This document shows positions 1 through 9,700 of a DNA stretch of 64,000 bases, one piece after another. The notes beneath the pieces are model-generated. The model was not told where the DNA came from, made no database searches, and saw only the letters and a list, made by a program, of their open reading frames with translations. This stretch comes from Streptomyces dysideae (GTDB taxonomy: Bacteria; Actinomycetota; Actinomycetes; Streptomycetales; Streptomycetaceae). The position numbers and the translations under genes were made by a program. Numbering within the stretch: the stretch's first letter is position 1; each line of letters starts with the position of its first letter. The stretch is from contig NZ_KQ949075.1 in NCBI RefSeq assembly GCF_001514305.1, forward strand, positions 667,284 to 731,283. Direction: 5' to 3'.

Positions 1-414
1 GGCGCGGGTGAACTCCACCAGGTCGTCCAGGACCGGCCAGGGGGCGTCCTTCTGTTCGGGCACGGGGTAGTAGAGGTCGAACATGCCGGTGAGCAGGTCG
101 CGGGCGCCGCGCCAGGTGCCGGTCTCCGCTGGCTCGGCGGGGTCGAACCGCCAGGCGTCGGCGAAGAACGCGAGGCTCTCCTTCGCGGCCTGCAGGGCGG
201 CCTCCTGCTCCTGTGCGGACGGCGGCGCCTGCGGAACGTCCAGCGGTACGGCGGTGAGCCCGGCCGTGCCGATGCTCGTGATCACCTCCTGGTCCAGCGC
301 GTCGGCCTGGCAGGCCACAACGACCTCGTGCCCGGCGCTGCGCAGGGCCCAGGCGAGCGGCACGATCGCGTGGAGATGGGCTGTCGCGGGAAAGATCGTG
401 AACAACACACGCAT
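1..414 (-). CDS. Glycosyltransferase, macrolide/DesVII type (N-terminal part; runs off the window)
   Basis: The first 138 codons of a leftward gene are visible; the rest lies beyond base 1. The N-terminus reads MRVLFTIFPATAHLHAIVPL and continues with SAGHEVVVACQ. This is the first Rossmann strand, nucleotide-sugar loop and second strand of GT-B family 1 glycosyltransferases that decorate macrolides and other polyketides. The start is supported by GGAG 7 nt upstream. Many relatives of the DesVII/EryCIII group need a P450-like auxiliary protein; none is visible here. As the left-most gene of the leftward block it implies that the product, or a precursor, is glycosylated and that sugar genes may lie further left. 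The family is clear, but donor and acceptor cannot be told. Confidence 0.85.
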   Translation of the reverse strand, partial: MRVLFTIFPATAHLHAIVPLAWALRSAGHEVVVACQADALDQEVITSIGTAGLTAVPLDVPQAPPSAQEQEAALQAAKESLAFFADAWRFDPAEPAETGTWRGARDLLTGMFDLYYPVPEQKDAPWPVLDDLVEFTRA

Positions 415-549
415 GGTTGAACTCCGTTCGGATGCAGGGGTGTTGGGGTAAAGACGGACGGCGCTCGCGCACCGGGTCGGGCTCGCGCGGAGTTGGGCTG
501 GCACCGGGTTCGGACTACGTCGTGCGGTTCGGGTCCTGCCGTGTTCGGC

Positions 550-1665
550 TCACGTCAGGCCGAGGAGCGCCTCGGCGGAGAACGGCCGCAGTTCGGCGTG
601 CCGACCGTCGCGGATCTTGGCCACCCACTCCGGGTCCGACAGCAGCAGCCGCCCGACCGCGGCGAGGTCGAACTCGTCGCGCTCCATGAGCTCCACCAGC
701 CGGTCGAGGGAGGAGTTGTCCGCGCCCTTCCCCTCGATCAGCGCGCTCAGGAACTCGCTGTCGTCCAGGCCGATCGAACCCACCGCGACGGTCGGCAGGC
801 CGGTCAGTTTCTTCACCCACCCGGCGAGACCGAGCCCGGACCCGGGGAACTCCGGCAGCCAGAAGCGCCTGGTCGAGCAGTCGATGACATCGGCACCCGC
901 CTGCACCAGCGGGGCGAGCAGCAGTTCCAGCTCGTCCGGGGTGGCCGCCAGCCGGGCGCCGAAGTCGCTGACCGTCCACTGCGAGATCCGCAGAAACACG
1001 GGGAAGTCCGGCCCCACTGCGGCCCGGCACGCGGCCACGACCTCCGCCGCGAACCTCGTACGACGCCGAGGATCGCCCCCGTAGCCGTCGGTACGGGAGT
1101 TGGTGCCGACCCGGAGGAACTGGTCGATCAAGTAGCCGTGTCCGCCGTGCAGTTCGAGCCCGTCGAAGCCGAGGCGCTTGGCGTCGGCGGCGGCCCGGCC
1201 GAACGCGGCGACCACCTCGCCGATCTCCGACTCCGACAGCGTGTTCGGCCCCGCGGCCCGGATGTCGGGGTCGGGCACCTCGTCGCCCTTGCGCTCCAGC
1301 CCGGCGTGCCACAGCTGCGGGATGACGCGACCACCCGCCGCGTGCACCTCCTCGACCACCCGGGCCCAGCCCGCCAGGGCGTCCTCGCCGTGGAAGCGGG
1401 GCACGGTGGACGTCGGGGCGGAGGCGGCGTGGCCGACGACCGTGCCCTCGGTGATGATCAGGCCGACCCCGCCCCGGGCCCGCCGGGCGTAGTACCCGGC
1501 GACCTCCGGGCCGGGCACCCCGTTCGGGCAGAAGTTCCGGGTCATCGGCGCCATCACGAGCCGGTTGGGCACACTCAGGCCGCCCACCGAGAAGGGCCGG
1601 AACAGCGGGGCGACCTCGGGCACGGAATCGGGGGCAACGGCGGCGACGCTCGTCGTGTCGGACAT
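550..1665 (-). CDS. NADH:flavin oxidoreductase, Old Yellow Enzyme family
   Basis: A 371-residue FMN-dependent TIM-barrel oxidoreductase. Visible family signatures are the N-terminal LFRPFSVGGLSVPNRLVMAP strand, the ELHGGHGYLIDQFL segment with the paired His that bind the substrate carbonyl, and SRTDGYGG followed by RRRTRF. Members reduce activated C=C bonds using NAD(P)H; some act on dienoyl or cyclic enone substrates. The start at 1665 has GGAG 7 nt upstream and an extra proline-rich stretch of about 18 residues before the barrel. It lies 30 nt downstream of the P-loop ATPase gene and is probably co-transcribed with it. In this cluster an ene-reduction of an unsaturated or enone intermediate is likely, which is inference. 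Confidence 0.88.
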   Translation of the reverse strand: MSDTTSVAAVAPDSVPEVAPLFRPFSVGGLSVPNRLVMAPMTRNFCPNGVPGPEVAGYYARRARGGVGLIITEGTVVGHAASAPTSTVPRFHGEDALAGWARVVEEVHAAGGRVIPQLWHAGLERKGDEVPDPDIRAAGPNTLSESEIGEVVAAFGRAAADAKRLGFDGLELHGGHGYLIDQFLRVGTNSRTDGYGGDPRRRTRFAAEVVAACRAAVGPDFPVFLRISQWTVSDFGARLAATPDELELLLAPLVQAGADVIDCSTRRFWLPEFPGSGLGLAGWVKKLTGLPTVAVGSIGLDDSEFLSALIEGKGADNSSLDRLVELMERDEFDLAAVGRLLLSDPEWVAKIRDGRHAELRPFSAEALLGLT

Positions 1666-1695
1666 GAAGGCACTCCCTGGGGGTGTGGTGATGGC

Positions 1696-2424
1696 TCAGT
1701 CGTGGTGGCGGGCGGTGGCCGCGGCGAAGTCCCGGGCGGCCGCGGCGGTCTCGGCACGGGCCAGTTCCACCGCCCGGTCGAGCCCCATCCGCGCGGGCAG
1801 GCCGAAGATGTCGACGATGGTGGCGAGCCGGTGCTCGATGCTGCCGCCGACGACGTGGTAGGGGATGGCGAGTTCGTCGAGGGTGGCCCGCAGCAGTTCG
1901 TCGGACATCAGCCGGAACCGCTCGGACACGGGCCGGTGCCCGTCGGTGACCAGATCGAACTCCACCGGGAGGTGGATGAACACGTCGTACGCCTGCCGCG
2001 CGTGCCCCTTGAACACCGAGCCCATGTTGTCGATCACCTCCTCGAAGAAGTCCGGAGGCGCCTCGCCGGCGTCGTACCCGTCGCTGGGATGGATCCCGGC
2101 GCGGACCCGGACCTTGCCGTAGACCCACTCGTGCAGGGAGGAGCCGTCGGAGACGAACCCGTCGTCGAGGTGGGACTCGTGGACCGCGCGTTCGGTGAAC
2201 CGGCGGATGCCGAGCTGGAACAGCTCGGGGGCCGTGCAGTCCTCCAGGCGCTTGCCCGGCAGGGCGTCGACGAGGATCTCCCGCATCGTGCGGGCATGGG
2301 TGCGGGGGATGCCGGTGAGATGGGAGAGCGCGATCGTGGTCGTCGTCTTGCCCGTGCAGTAGGTGCCGGAGACGGCGAACCTGCGCACCTGCGTCAGGGG
2401 CCTTGTCATGGTCGTCGGTGTCAT
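1696..2424 (-). CDS. P-loop ATPase/kinase, AAA_28 (NadR-like) type
   Basis: A 242-residue protein with a Walker A motif GTYCTGKT at residues 20-27 after the strand RRFAVS. A later segment, YDVFIHLPVEFDLVTDGHRP, resembles the lid and arginine region of NadR-like and AAA_28 small-molecule kinases. Its ATG overlaps the stop of the upstream avrD-like gene by one base (TGATG), so translation is probably coupled; a second Met five codons later is possible. Such proteins phosphorylate small metabolites or act as ATP-driven switches; the substrate here is unknown. Its tight pairing with the AvrD-like gene suggests the two work on the same intermediate. Function is inferred only from fold-level motifs. 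Confidence 0.7.
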   Translation of the reverse strand: MTPTTMTRPLTQVRRFAVSGTYCTGKTTTTIALSHLTGIPRTHARTMREILVDALPGKRLEDCTAPELFQLGIRRFTERAVHESHLDDGFVSDGSSLHEWVYGKVRVRAGIHPSDGYDAGEAPPDFFEEVIDNMGSVFKGHARQAYDVFIHLPVEFDLVTDGHRPVSERFRLMSDELLRATLDELAIPYHVVGGSIEHRLATIVDIFGLPARMGLDRAVELARAETAAAARDFAAATARHHD

Positions 2425-3446
2425 CACAGTCCTCGGGGCGGTAGTCGGTGTGCCACGGAGTAGGTGCCGGTGATGCCGTGGAACGCGTAGCCGAGGTCGC
2501 AGACCCGCCAGCTGTCGCCGGCCAGGATCAGCACTCGGCTGTCCTCGATCGTCGTGCGGACGGGGAATGCGCCGTCCAGCGGGCGCAGCGGCAGGTCGGT
2601 GGCGAGTTCGGCCAGGCGCAGCCACAGCGTGTCGCTGCCGCTGCGGTCGATGCCGTCGAGTTCGTACAGCAGGACCTGGACGAGCTGGCCCATGACGGTG
2701 ATCGCGTCGATCATCGAGGCGCTCGGCGCGTACGCCGCCTCCATGCCGGTGTTGAAGTACGGGCCCTCACCGGGAGCCGGGGTGATGCGTACGGAGGCGT
2801 CGACCTGCCCGGCCGCGGAGTCGACGAGGAGGTGCCCGATGTGCTGGCGCCGGTGCCGGAACAGCTCGGCGAAGTACTGCCCGTACGGTTCACCCAGTGC
2901 CCGGTCGGCGTCCGCGTGGTGGACATCGGCCACGCCGGAGCGGTATCCGCCGCCCTCCTCGTGCTGGACCTCGCACGCGACCGTCATCGAGCCGATGTGC
3001 GACTCGACCCGGGACACCCGCGCCCCGTCGGCGATCGGCACGGATTCCGCGACGTGCCCGGCACTTCGCAGGGACAGCGTGCCCAGGTCCTCCTGCGGAC
3101 GGCCGCCGGCTCGGACCCGGGCGCGCCGCAGCCACATCCGGGAGCGCGCGCCGGGGTCCAGCCCGTAGGCGTGGACGAGCAGGATCTCGGACACCCGCGC
3201 GCCCAGCACCAGGGCGTCGATGGTGCTCAGGTGCGGGGCCAGTTCGGCACGGGAGCCCTTCGCGGACCAGTCGCGCGGATAGTTCACGGACGCTTGGGCG
3301 CTCAGCCGGGTGGACTCGGGGCCGCAGGACACCCTGATGTCCCGCAGCCGCTGCTCGACCCGGCGGAAGCCGCCGCCGAAGAAGCGCCGCTCGCCGGGGC
3401 CGAGGTAGTCCTCGATGGCCGGGACGAACAGCCGGGTCTCCGTCAC
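2424..3446 (-). CDS. AvrD-like protein (Pseudomonas avirulence D family)
   Basis: A 340-residue protein whose N-terminus (EDYLGPGERRFFGGGFRRV) and the segment YPRDWSAKG followed by PHLSTIDALVLGARVSE match my memory of the AvrD family (PF05655). In Pseudomonas syringae, AvrD directs production of syringolides, acyl-glycosides made from a beta-ketoacyl chain and a pentulose. The start is GTG and overlaps the stop of the upstream small gene (GTGA); the stop overlaps the ATG of the ATPase gene, so three genes are translationally coupled. In a cluster with a beta-ketoacyl-forming PKS this placement is suggestive, but whether it uses a beta-ketoacyl thioester here is inference. The family call rests on recognition of motifs, not on a search. 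Confidence 0.68.
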   Translation of the reverse strand: MTETRLFVPAIEDYLGPGERRFFGGGFRRVEQRLRDIRVSCGPESTRLSAQASVNYPRDWSAKGSRAELAPHLSTIDALVLGARVSEILLVHAYGLDPGARSRMWLRRARVRAGGRPQEDLGTLSLRSAGHVAESVPIADGARVSRVESHIGSMTVACEVQHEEGGGYRSGVADVHHADADRALGEPYGQYFAELFRHRRQHIGHLLVDSAAGQVDASVRITPAPGEGPYFNTGMEAAYAPSASMIDAITVMGQLVQVLLYELDGIDRSGSDTLWLRLAELATDLPLRPLDGAFPVRTTIEDSRVLILAGDSWRVCDLGYAFHGITGTYSVAHRLPPRGL

Positions 3447-3607
3447 GAAGGGTCCCGGCGCGGGACGACGGTGCCCCGGTCGCCGGCCCTTGGCGCGGCC
3501 ATGACCTTGAGCATCATCTCCCAGTGGGAGAGCAGGGCGGGCAGCGGAGCCCCGGACGGCTCATCGGCGGGACGGTGCGGGGAAGTTGGGGGCGCGGAGA
3601 AGGACAT
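3443..3607 (-). CDS. Small 54-residue protein coupled to the avrD-like gene
   Basis: An ATG at 3607 has GCAGGAG 6 nt upstream. The reading frame ends in a TGA at 3443-3445 that overlaps the GTG of the AvrD-like gene, so it fits the coupled leftward operon. The peptide is Pro/Ala/Ser-rich in its first half (MSFSAPPTSPHRPADEPSG), has a short helix-like middle (LLSHWEMMLKVM) and a basic C-terminus. I see no signal peptide, no transmembrane segment and no cysteine. I do not recognise the family. It could be a small accessory subunit, a regulatory or coupling peptide, or a ribosomal peptide precursor; nothing in the sequence decides this. It is supported by ribosome binding site, spacing and overlap rather than by homology. 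Confidence 0.55.
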   Translation of the reverse strand: MSFSAPPTSPHRPADEPSGAPLPALLSHWEMMLKVMAAPRAGDRGTVVPRRDPS

Positions 3608-3672
3608 GGTGGGCTCCTGCGGGAGGAGGGGCGGGGAGGTCTGCGCGGCAGGGGCCACTTTCGATACAGGCC

Positions 3673-5382
3673 CTAGTTGCGGAGCAGGTCGTCCAGGTGC
3701 CGGTCGCCCGCGAGTACGGCGTGGCCGATCGCGGCGTAGTCCGGCTCCGACGGCGCGTCGAGCCGCGCCCACAGGCCATGCAGCCGGAACCGGGCCGCCG
3801 TGCAGTGCACGTCCGTGAGCTCCCGGTCGCCGTCCCGTGCCGTCCTGGCGAGCACGGCGGCCATGGCGAACAGTTCGCGGGCGATCCGGCCGAGCAGCAC
3901 CTGCGCGTACTGGCGGGTGTGCGGCTCCCGCTCCTCGGCGAGCGCGTCGCCGACGGCCCGGCGGGTGATGTCGAAACGGCGCAGATCCGCGAAGAGGGCG
4001 TGCAGATGGCGGCAGTTGCGCGGGGAGAGGGCCCCCGTCCGGGGGCGCCGCAGCACCGCGGTCTCCTCCGGCCGCGCTCCGCCCGCCGGACGCGCGACCA
4101 GCGCACGGCCGGTCTGGAGGTCCGCCAGGAAGTCCACGGCGCCCGCCGTGCGCAGCACCCGCGCGTCCCGGTAGGCCCGCTCCAGCGGTACCGGCAACGC
4201 GCCCCGGTCCCGCTTCGAGCGGGCGGTCTCCAGACCCTCGCCGCCCAGCAGCGAGACCGTACGGTCCACGACCCGGGCGCACGCGTCCGTACAGATGTTG
4301 CGGGCCAGGTTCCGCTCCAGGAAGCGGTCCTCCGGATCCGCGGCGCCGAGGCTCCAGCGGACCACGCTGTCCATGGCGTGGACGTCCGCCGCGGTGGCCG
4401 CGAGGGTCCGTCGTGCGAGGTCGTACTCCCCGAGGGCGATGCCGTTGATCCGGCGGCGGGTCACGAACTCCCGTGACCAGGCGAGGCAGTTGCGGGCGAT
4501 GGCGAGTGCCGGGGCCGCCTGGATCAGCATCCGGGCGGTCATCACGGCCGACGCGAGCCGGGGCGTCGTCCGGGGGTCGCCCTGCGGGACGGTAACGAGA
4601 TGCTCCCTGGGCACCCGCACCCCGTCCAGCCGTAGCCATCCGTTCGGCGACCCCCGTACGCCCAGGAACTCCTGCGCGGCCGGGACCGTGAAGGCCGGGT
4701 CCCGGGTGTCCACCACCGCGAGACCGACCCGGGTGCCGCCGGCCTCCCGCACGGTCACGGTGACCCCCAGCAGGTCCGCGACCGGCCCGTTGCTGACGAA
4801 CAGCTTCTCGCCGCTCAAGGTGTACGCGGATCCGTCCGGTGTGGGCGTCGCGGTCACCGTGGGCCACTGGTTGTTCTGCCCGGCCGGCTCGGTGTCCGCG
4901 AAGCCGGAGATCAGGCCCTCGGCCGTCCGGCGCCGCACCAGGTCGCGCAGCGGGCCGTCCGGCAGCACCGGGAGCAGGGAAGTGCCCACCCCGATGCCGT
5001 TGTGGACGCCCAGCATGAAGCCGACCGCGACGGACCGGGAGGCGGTGGCCTCGACGACCCGGAAGACGTTGTAGGGCGTCAGGCCGAGCCCGCCCAGGTC
5101 CTTGGCCGCCCCCAGCCGGAAGGCACCGAGGTCCTGCAGCTCCGCGATGAGCCCGGCGGGCAGCTCCCCGGTGCGATCGATGGCGTCCGGGTCGATGCGG
5201 GTGGCGAGGAAGGCCAGCGTCCGCGTCACCGCCTCGTCGCCCGCGAGCCGTTCGGCGGGGCCTGGCTCGGGCAGGTCGCACCAGGCGTCCCAGTCGAGCT
5301 GCCCGCCGGTCAGCGCGGTGCGGAAGTCCGGCGCGGGCTCGGAGCCGGGCGGGCGGGGGCGGGCCAAGGGCTGGACGGTCAT
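3673..5382 (-). CDS. Acyl-CoA dehydrogenase-like flavoprotein with long C-terminal extension
   Basis: A 569-residue protein of VLCAD-like length. The N-terminal helical domain contains LGGLGLTPYNVFRVVE; the central beta domain has SGFADTEPAGQNN and LSGEKLFVSNGPVADLL, the usual FAD/substrate segments; a second helical domain and a further roughly 140 residues follow. The C-terminal catalytic motif normally reads EGT-x-E/D; here the equivalent stretch is RVLRTAGAVDFL, so the usual glutamate is not obvious and the enzyme may act as a non-canonical oxidase or desaturase. GGAGG lies 6 nt before the ATG and the upstream gene stops 1 nt earlier, so the two are co-translated. A role in desaturating an ACP- or CoA-bound acyl intermediate is plausible. 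Confidence 0.8.
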   Translation of the reverse strand: MTVQPLARPRPPGSEPAPDFRTALTGGQLDWDAWCDLPEPGPAERLAGDEAVTRTLAFLATRIDPDAIDRTGELPAGLIAELQDLGAFRLGAAKDLGGLGLTPYNVFRVVEATASRSVAVGFMLGVHNGIGVGTSLLPVLPDGPLRDLVRRRTAEGLISGFADTEPAGQNNQWPTVTATPTPDGSAYTLSGEKLFVSNGPVADLLGVTVTVREAGGTRVGLAVVDTRDPAFTVPAAQEFLGVRGSPNGWLRLDGVRVPREHLVTVPQGDPRTTPRLASAVMTARMLIQAAPALAIARNCLAWSREFVTRRRINGIALGEYDLARRTLAATAADVHAMDSVVRWSLGAADPEDRFLERNLARNICTDACARVVDRTVSLLGGEGLETARSKRDRGALPVPLERAYRDARVLRTAGAVDFLADLQTGRALVARPAGGARPEETAVLRRPRTGALSPRNCRHLHALFADLRRFDITRRAVGDALAEEREPHTRQYAQVLLGRIARELFAMAAVLARTARDGDRELTDVHCTAARFRLHGLWARLDAPSEPDYAAIGHAVLAGDRHLDDLLRN

Positions 5383-5383
5383 G

Positions 5384-6505
5384 TCAGGCCTCCCGTACCC
5401 GGCTGCTCGCCGTCAGGGCCGAGGCGCGCACGGTGTCGAGGAGTTTGTGCAGCCGCAGCCCCGCCTCGAAGTCGGGTACGGTCCGTTCACCGGTACGGAT
5501 GTCCCGGGCGAGCGCCGCGTAGGACTCCGCCACATTGCGCACGGCGGTGGCGGGCACCTCCACGGGCGTACGGTGCCGGTCGGGCACCGGCACCTCCTGC
5601 CAGCCCTCGTGGGGCGGTCGGGCGGACTCGTACAGCCGTACGTCACTGACCTGGATGCCGTGTCCCGACGCGGGCCCCTCGGAGACGACGGCCAGATTGC
5701 CGCGGGTGCCGGAGAACTCCAGCCGGGTGCGCGCGTCACCGCACTTGCCGTCGTGGATCTGGACCGACACCGGGCAGCCGGTGGCGAGGAACCCGCTGAT
5801 GAGGACGTGGTCGGGGCTGGTGACGCTCACGCTCTCCGCGGTGTCCGAGAAGGTCAGGCGGGGCTGCTGGACCGAGAGGAAGGCGGACAGTTTGTTGACC
5901 GGACCGCCCAGGTACTCCAGCAGATCGAGGGTGTGACCGCCGGCCACCTCCAGCGTTCCGGCGCCGCTGCGCTGATCCAGGGTGTAGGCGGAGTCGGAGG
6001 TGACGGTGCCGCCGCTGCCCTTGGCGCGCGCCGCGTACACGTGCACGCCGGTGACGCGGCCGATGGAGCCGCCGGCGAGGAGTCCGCGGGCGTGCCGGAC
6101 GGCCGGGGCGCAGCGGGCCTGGAGACCCACGGCGTGGTGGACGCCGGCCGTGGCGGCGGCCTGTGCCAGGACCTCGGCCTCTTTGGTCGTACGGACGAAC
6201 GGCCACTCGCAGTAGACGTGTTTGCCCGCTTCGAGGGCCGGGAGGACGAGGTCGGCGTGGTCGGGCGTCTTCACCGCGACCACGACCAGGTCGACGTCGG
6301 GGTGCCCGGCCAGCCGGACCGGGTCGGTGAAGGCGTGCGCCGCGCCGAGGAGCTTCGCGGCGCGCGCGGCGCTGCCGGAGCGGGAGGTGGCGACGGCGGT
6401 GATCTCGTAGTCGGGGAGGGCGGTGAGCGCGGGCAGATGGGACCGGGCGGCCCAGCTCCTGTCTGGACTGGCACCGATGACACCTACGCGGATGGGTTCG
6501 GTCAT
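5384..6505 (-). CDS. Gfo/Idh/MocA family oxidoreductase
   Basis: A 373-residue NAD(P)-dependent oxidoreductase. The Rossmann start RVGVIGASPDRSWAARSHLP is Gal80-like, with a long loop after the first GxxG. VVAVKTPDHADLVLPALEAGKHVYCEWP carries the family's EKP-type motif as EWP, a variant seen in Gal80-like members. The C-terminal half is the alpha/beta dimer domain, with EVAGGHTLDLLEYLGG as the substrate-pocket segment including the usual His-Asp. Typical reactions oxidise or reduce a hydroxyl or keto group of a sugar or polyol. With a glycosyltransferase in the same block, a sugar-type substrate is likely but unproven. The ribosome binding site is weak (AAGAG). Confidence 0.85.
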   Translation of the reverse strand: MTEPIRVGVIGASPDRSWAARSHLPALTALPDYEITAVATSRSGSAARAAKLLGAAHAFTDPVRLAGHPDVDLVVVAVKTPDHADLVLPALEAGKHVYCEWPFVRTTKEAEVLAQAAATAGVHHAVGLQARCAPAVRHARGLLAGGSIGRVTGVHVYAARAKGSGGTVTSDSAYTLDQRSGAGTLEVAGGHTLDLLEYLGGPVNKLSAFLSVQQPRLTFSDTAESVSVTSPDHVLISGFLATGCPVSVQIHDGKCGDARTRLEFSGTRGNLAVVSEGPASGHGIQVSDVRLYESARPPHEGWQEVPVPDRHRTPVEVPATAVRNVAESYAALARDIRTGERTVPDFEAGLRLHKLLDTVRASALTASSRVREA

Positions 6506-6734
6506 GGGCTCTTACCACCAGAGGGTTGAAGGGGAGGGGGAGGGCGGAGGCGACCAGGGGGCTGCCGGGGGCACACCGGGGCCGGCCTGCGGCGGGGGAT
6601 CCGAAGGCGGGCCCCGGTGCGGGTCGGGGGGAGAGGCGACCGCGCCTGCGGCGGTGGGGGCGACGACGGCGGCGGGGGCGGCCCGGGACCGGCTGGGGAC
6701 CGGCCCGGGACCGGGCGCCGGGATGTCGGCGGCC
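6506..6734. other. Intergenic gap in the biosynthetic block, no gene seen
   Basis: This 229-base gap separates the stop of the PKS-AOS gene from the start of the oxidoreductase gene, both leftward. It is extremely rich in G runs on the plus strand. Open frames across it have unusual composition and no recognisable start. It may hold a promoter for the downstream five to seven genes, since coupling resumes only after it, but I cannot point to a convincing -10 box. Confidence 0.4.
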
Positions 6735-9700
6735 TCAGAACGGCCGGGACAGTTCCTCGGCGAGGATCCGGACGGTGTCCGTGATCTGCTTCTCGGTGTG
6801 CTCGGAGGTGATGAAGAACCGCAGCCGGGCCAGCCGTTCCTCCACCGCCGGGTGCAGGATCGGGTTGGCGCTGATGCCACGCTTGTAGAGCCGGTCGGCG
6901 AGCAGCAGCGCCTTCATGGAGTCGCCCGTGATGCACGGCACGATCGGGGTGCCCTCGCTGGTGCCCACCTCGACCCCGGCCTCGCTCGCCAGCCGCAGGA
7001 ACAGTGCCGAGTTGTCGTGCAGCCGGGTGACCCGCTCGGGCTCCTCGCGGATCAGCCGCAGTGCGGCGAGAGCGGCGGCGGTACTGGCCGGGGGCAGGCC
7101 CGCGCTGAACACGAAGCCCGGCAGCGTGTACCGGAAGTGCTGGATCAGCTCGTGGCGCCCGGCCACATAACCGCCGCAGCTGGCCAGGGACTTGGAGAGC
7201 GTGCCCATCCAGACGTCGACGTCCTCGGGGGTGACGCCGGAGTGCTGGGCCATGCCGCCACCTGTCTTGCCCATCACGCCGATGCTGTGCGCCTCGTCCA
7301 CCATCAGCAGGGCGTCGTGCTTCTGCTTCACGGCGATCAGCGCGGCCAGGTCGGCGGTGTCGCCGTCCATGCTGTACACGCCCTCCACGACGATCAGCAC
7401 CCGGCGGTAGCGGTAGCGGACGTTGGTGAGGATGCGGTCCAGGGCGGCCGTGTCGTTGTGCGGGAAGGGCTGCCGGCTCGCCCCGGACTGGCGGCAGCCC
7501 TGGAGGATGCTGTCGTGGGCGAGTGCGTCGTGCACGATCAGGTCGTCGGGGCCCATCAGGTGCCCGATGACGGTGACGTTGGTGGCGTGGCCGCTGACCA
7601 GCGTCACCGCGTCCTCGGCGCCGACGAGTTCGGCCAGCCCGCGGTCCAGTTCCTCGTGCAGCGGGCGGTTGCCGGACAGGATGCGGGCGGCGGACACCGA
7701 GGAGCCGTACCTCTCGACCGCGTCCCGGATGGCCTCGGCGACCGCCGGATGGCCGGACAGCCCGAGGTAGTTGTAGCTGGAGAACGAGATGAGTTCCGTG
7801 CCGTCGATCCGGGTGGTGTCCCGGATGGTGCCCTCGTGCTGCAGGAAGTAGGGGTTGTGGACCCCGGCCCGCTCGGCGACCCGGCTGCGCTCCAGCGAGG
7901 CGAGGACCTCCGGGAAGACCCGGACGTCGGCGGTCAGCCGACGGTCCGCGGCCGGCCGTACGGTTTCCGCGGCGGGACGTACGGCGTCCGGGACGGCGTC
8001 CGGGACGGCGGCCGGGGCGGGACGCACCGCCTCGGGGACGGCGGCCGGTGCGTGTGCGCGCTGTGCCGGGACCGCGCTCTGCACGGACGTCACCGGCTGC
8101 GCCCCGATCCGGTTCTGTACGGTCGCGACCAGCTCCCCGATCGTGGTGATGTTCACCACGTCCGCGGTCTGCACCTCCAGGCCGGGCCATTCCTTGCGCA
8201 GCCGTGCCGCGAGGTCGGCGAGCATGATCGAGTCGAAGCCGAGGTCGGTGGCGAAGACGTGCTCCGCCCGCAGGAAGTCCTCGGAGTACGCGCTGACCCG
8301 CGAGATCGCGGCGAACACCCGCACCGCCACCTCGTCCGCGGCGACCGGGGGCTCGGGCAGCTCCCGCACCTGGACGGGTCCGGCCATGAGGACGTGCCCG
8401 CTACGGGGCGCGAGCGCGGCCTCCACCAGGCGCTCTCCGGCGGCGGGGTCCGCGAGGTCGCCCGGGTGGGGCTCGCCCGCGGTGGCGGCCGTGGGGTTGA
8501 ACGATTGGAGCAGGGACAACTGGGCGTGCATCAGCTCGATGAGACCGCTCATCCTCGGCTCTCCGATCAGGTGGGTGGCGGCGGGGGAGGGAATGACCGT
8601 GCGGATGTGCGGCACGGGTGCGGCGGGTGTGGCCGCCGGGCGGGTGGGCGCCGGGGGCAGGGCCGCCGGAGCGGAACCGGGGGAGGCGGCGGGGCGCCCC
8701 CGGCCCGTTCCGGTGCGGATGGTGTAGGCCGCGGTCTCCAGCGGAGACACCGGCAGCCACAGCAGCGGCGCGGTGCTGCCGGCGAAGAGCGGCGCCGGGT
8801 CGACGGGTACGCCGGCCACCGCGAGCCGGCCGAGGGCGGTCAGCAGGGCCTGGCCACCGTCCGGCCGGGAGGGGGTCAGCGGGAGCAGGGTCAGCCGGGC
8901 GCCGGCCTCGTCCTGCCGCGCCATGCGCAGCAGGGTGTCACCGCCGTAGATCTGCACCAGGAAGCGGACCCCGGCGTCCGTGACCGACCGTACGGCGCGG
9001 GTGAACCGTACCGGGGCGGTGTTGTGCCGGGCCCACAACTCCCGTATATCCTGCGGCTGTTCGCAGGTGAGACCGCTGACGCTGGAGACGAACGTCCGGG
9101 CGGGCCCGGTCAGCGGAAGGGCCGCGATCGTGTCGGCCATCACCTCGTCGGCCGCGGCCACGAGGGGGGAGTGGAAGGCGTGCGAGACCTTGAGCCGGAC
9201 CGCCGCGATGCCCTCCTCGGCGCAACTCGCGCGCAGCCGGTCCACGGCCTCGACGCTGCCGCTGAACACCAGCTGGCCCCGGTGGTTGTAGCAGGCGGGC
9301 CACACGCCCTCCACGTCTGCGGCGACCCGCTCCGCCTCGGTGGCCGGTGCCTGCACGGCGAGCATGGCGCCCGTCCCGGAAGACACGGCGGCGGCGAGAG
9401 CGGCCCCGCGCCGGGCCATGAACGCGACCGCCTCCGGCCCGCCGAACGCGCCGGCGGCGACCGCGGCCGGGAACTCGCCGACGCTGTGTCCGACGGCGAG
9501 ATCCGGCTCGACCCCGCAGGCGGCGAGTAGTTCAATGGTGGCCACCCCGGTGATGCCGAGGCCCGGCTGGCACATGTCGGTCACCATCAGGGCCGCCTGT
9601 GCCTCGGCGTCGTTGGGGTCCTGCCGTTCCCAGAGCAGCTCGGCCAGTGTCGCGGGCAGTGCTTCGTTCTGATCGGCCGTCAGCGCGGCCAGTTCCGCGG

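Noticed and set aside
493..2463. Very long open frames opposite the OYE and ATPase genes (up to 656 residues)
   Set aside because: They follow the wobble pattern of the true leftward genes; composition is Gly/Arg/Pro-rich without any domain. Antisense shadows in high-GC DNA.
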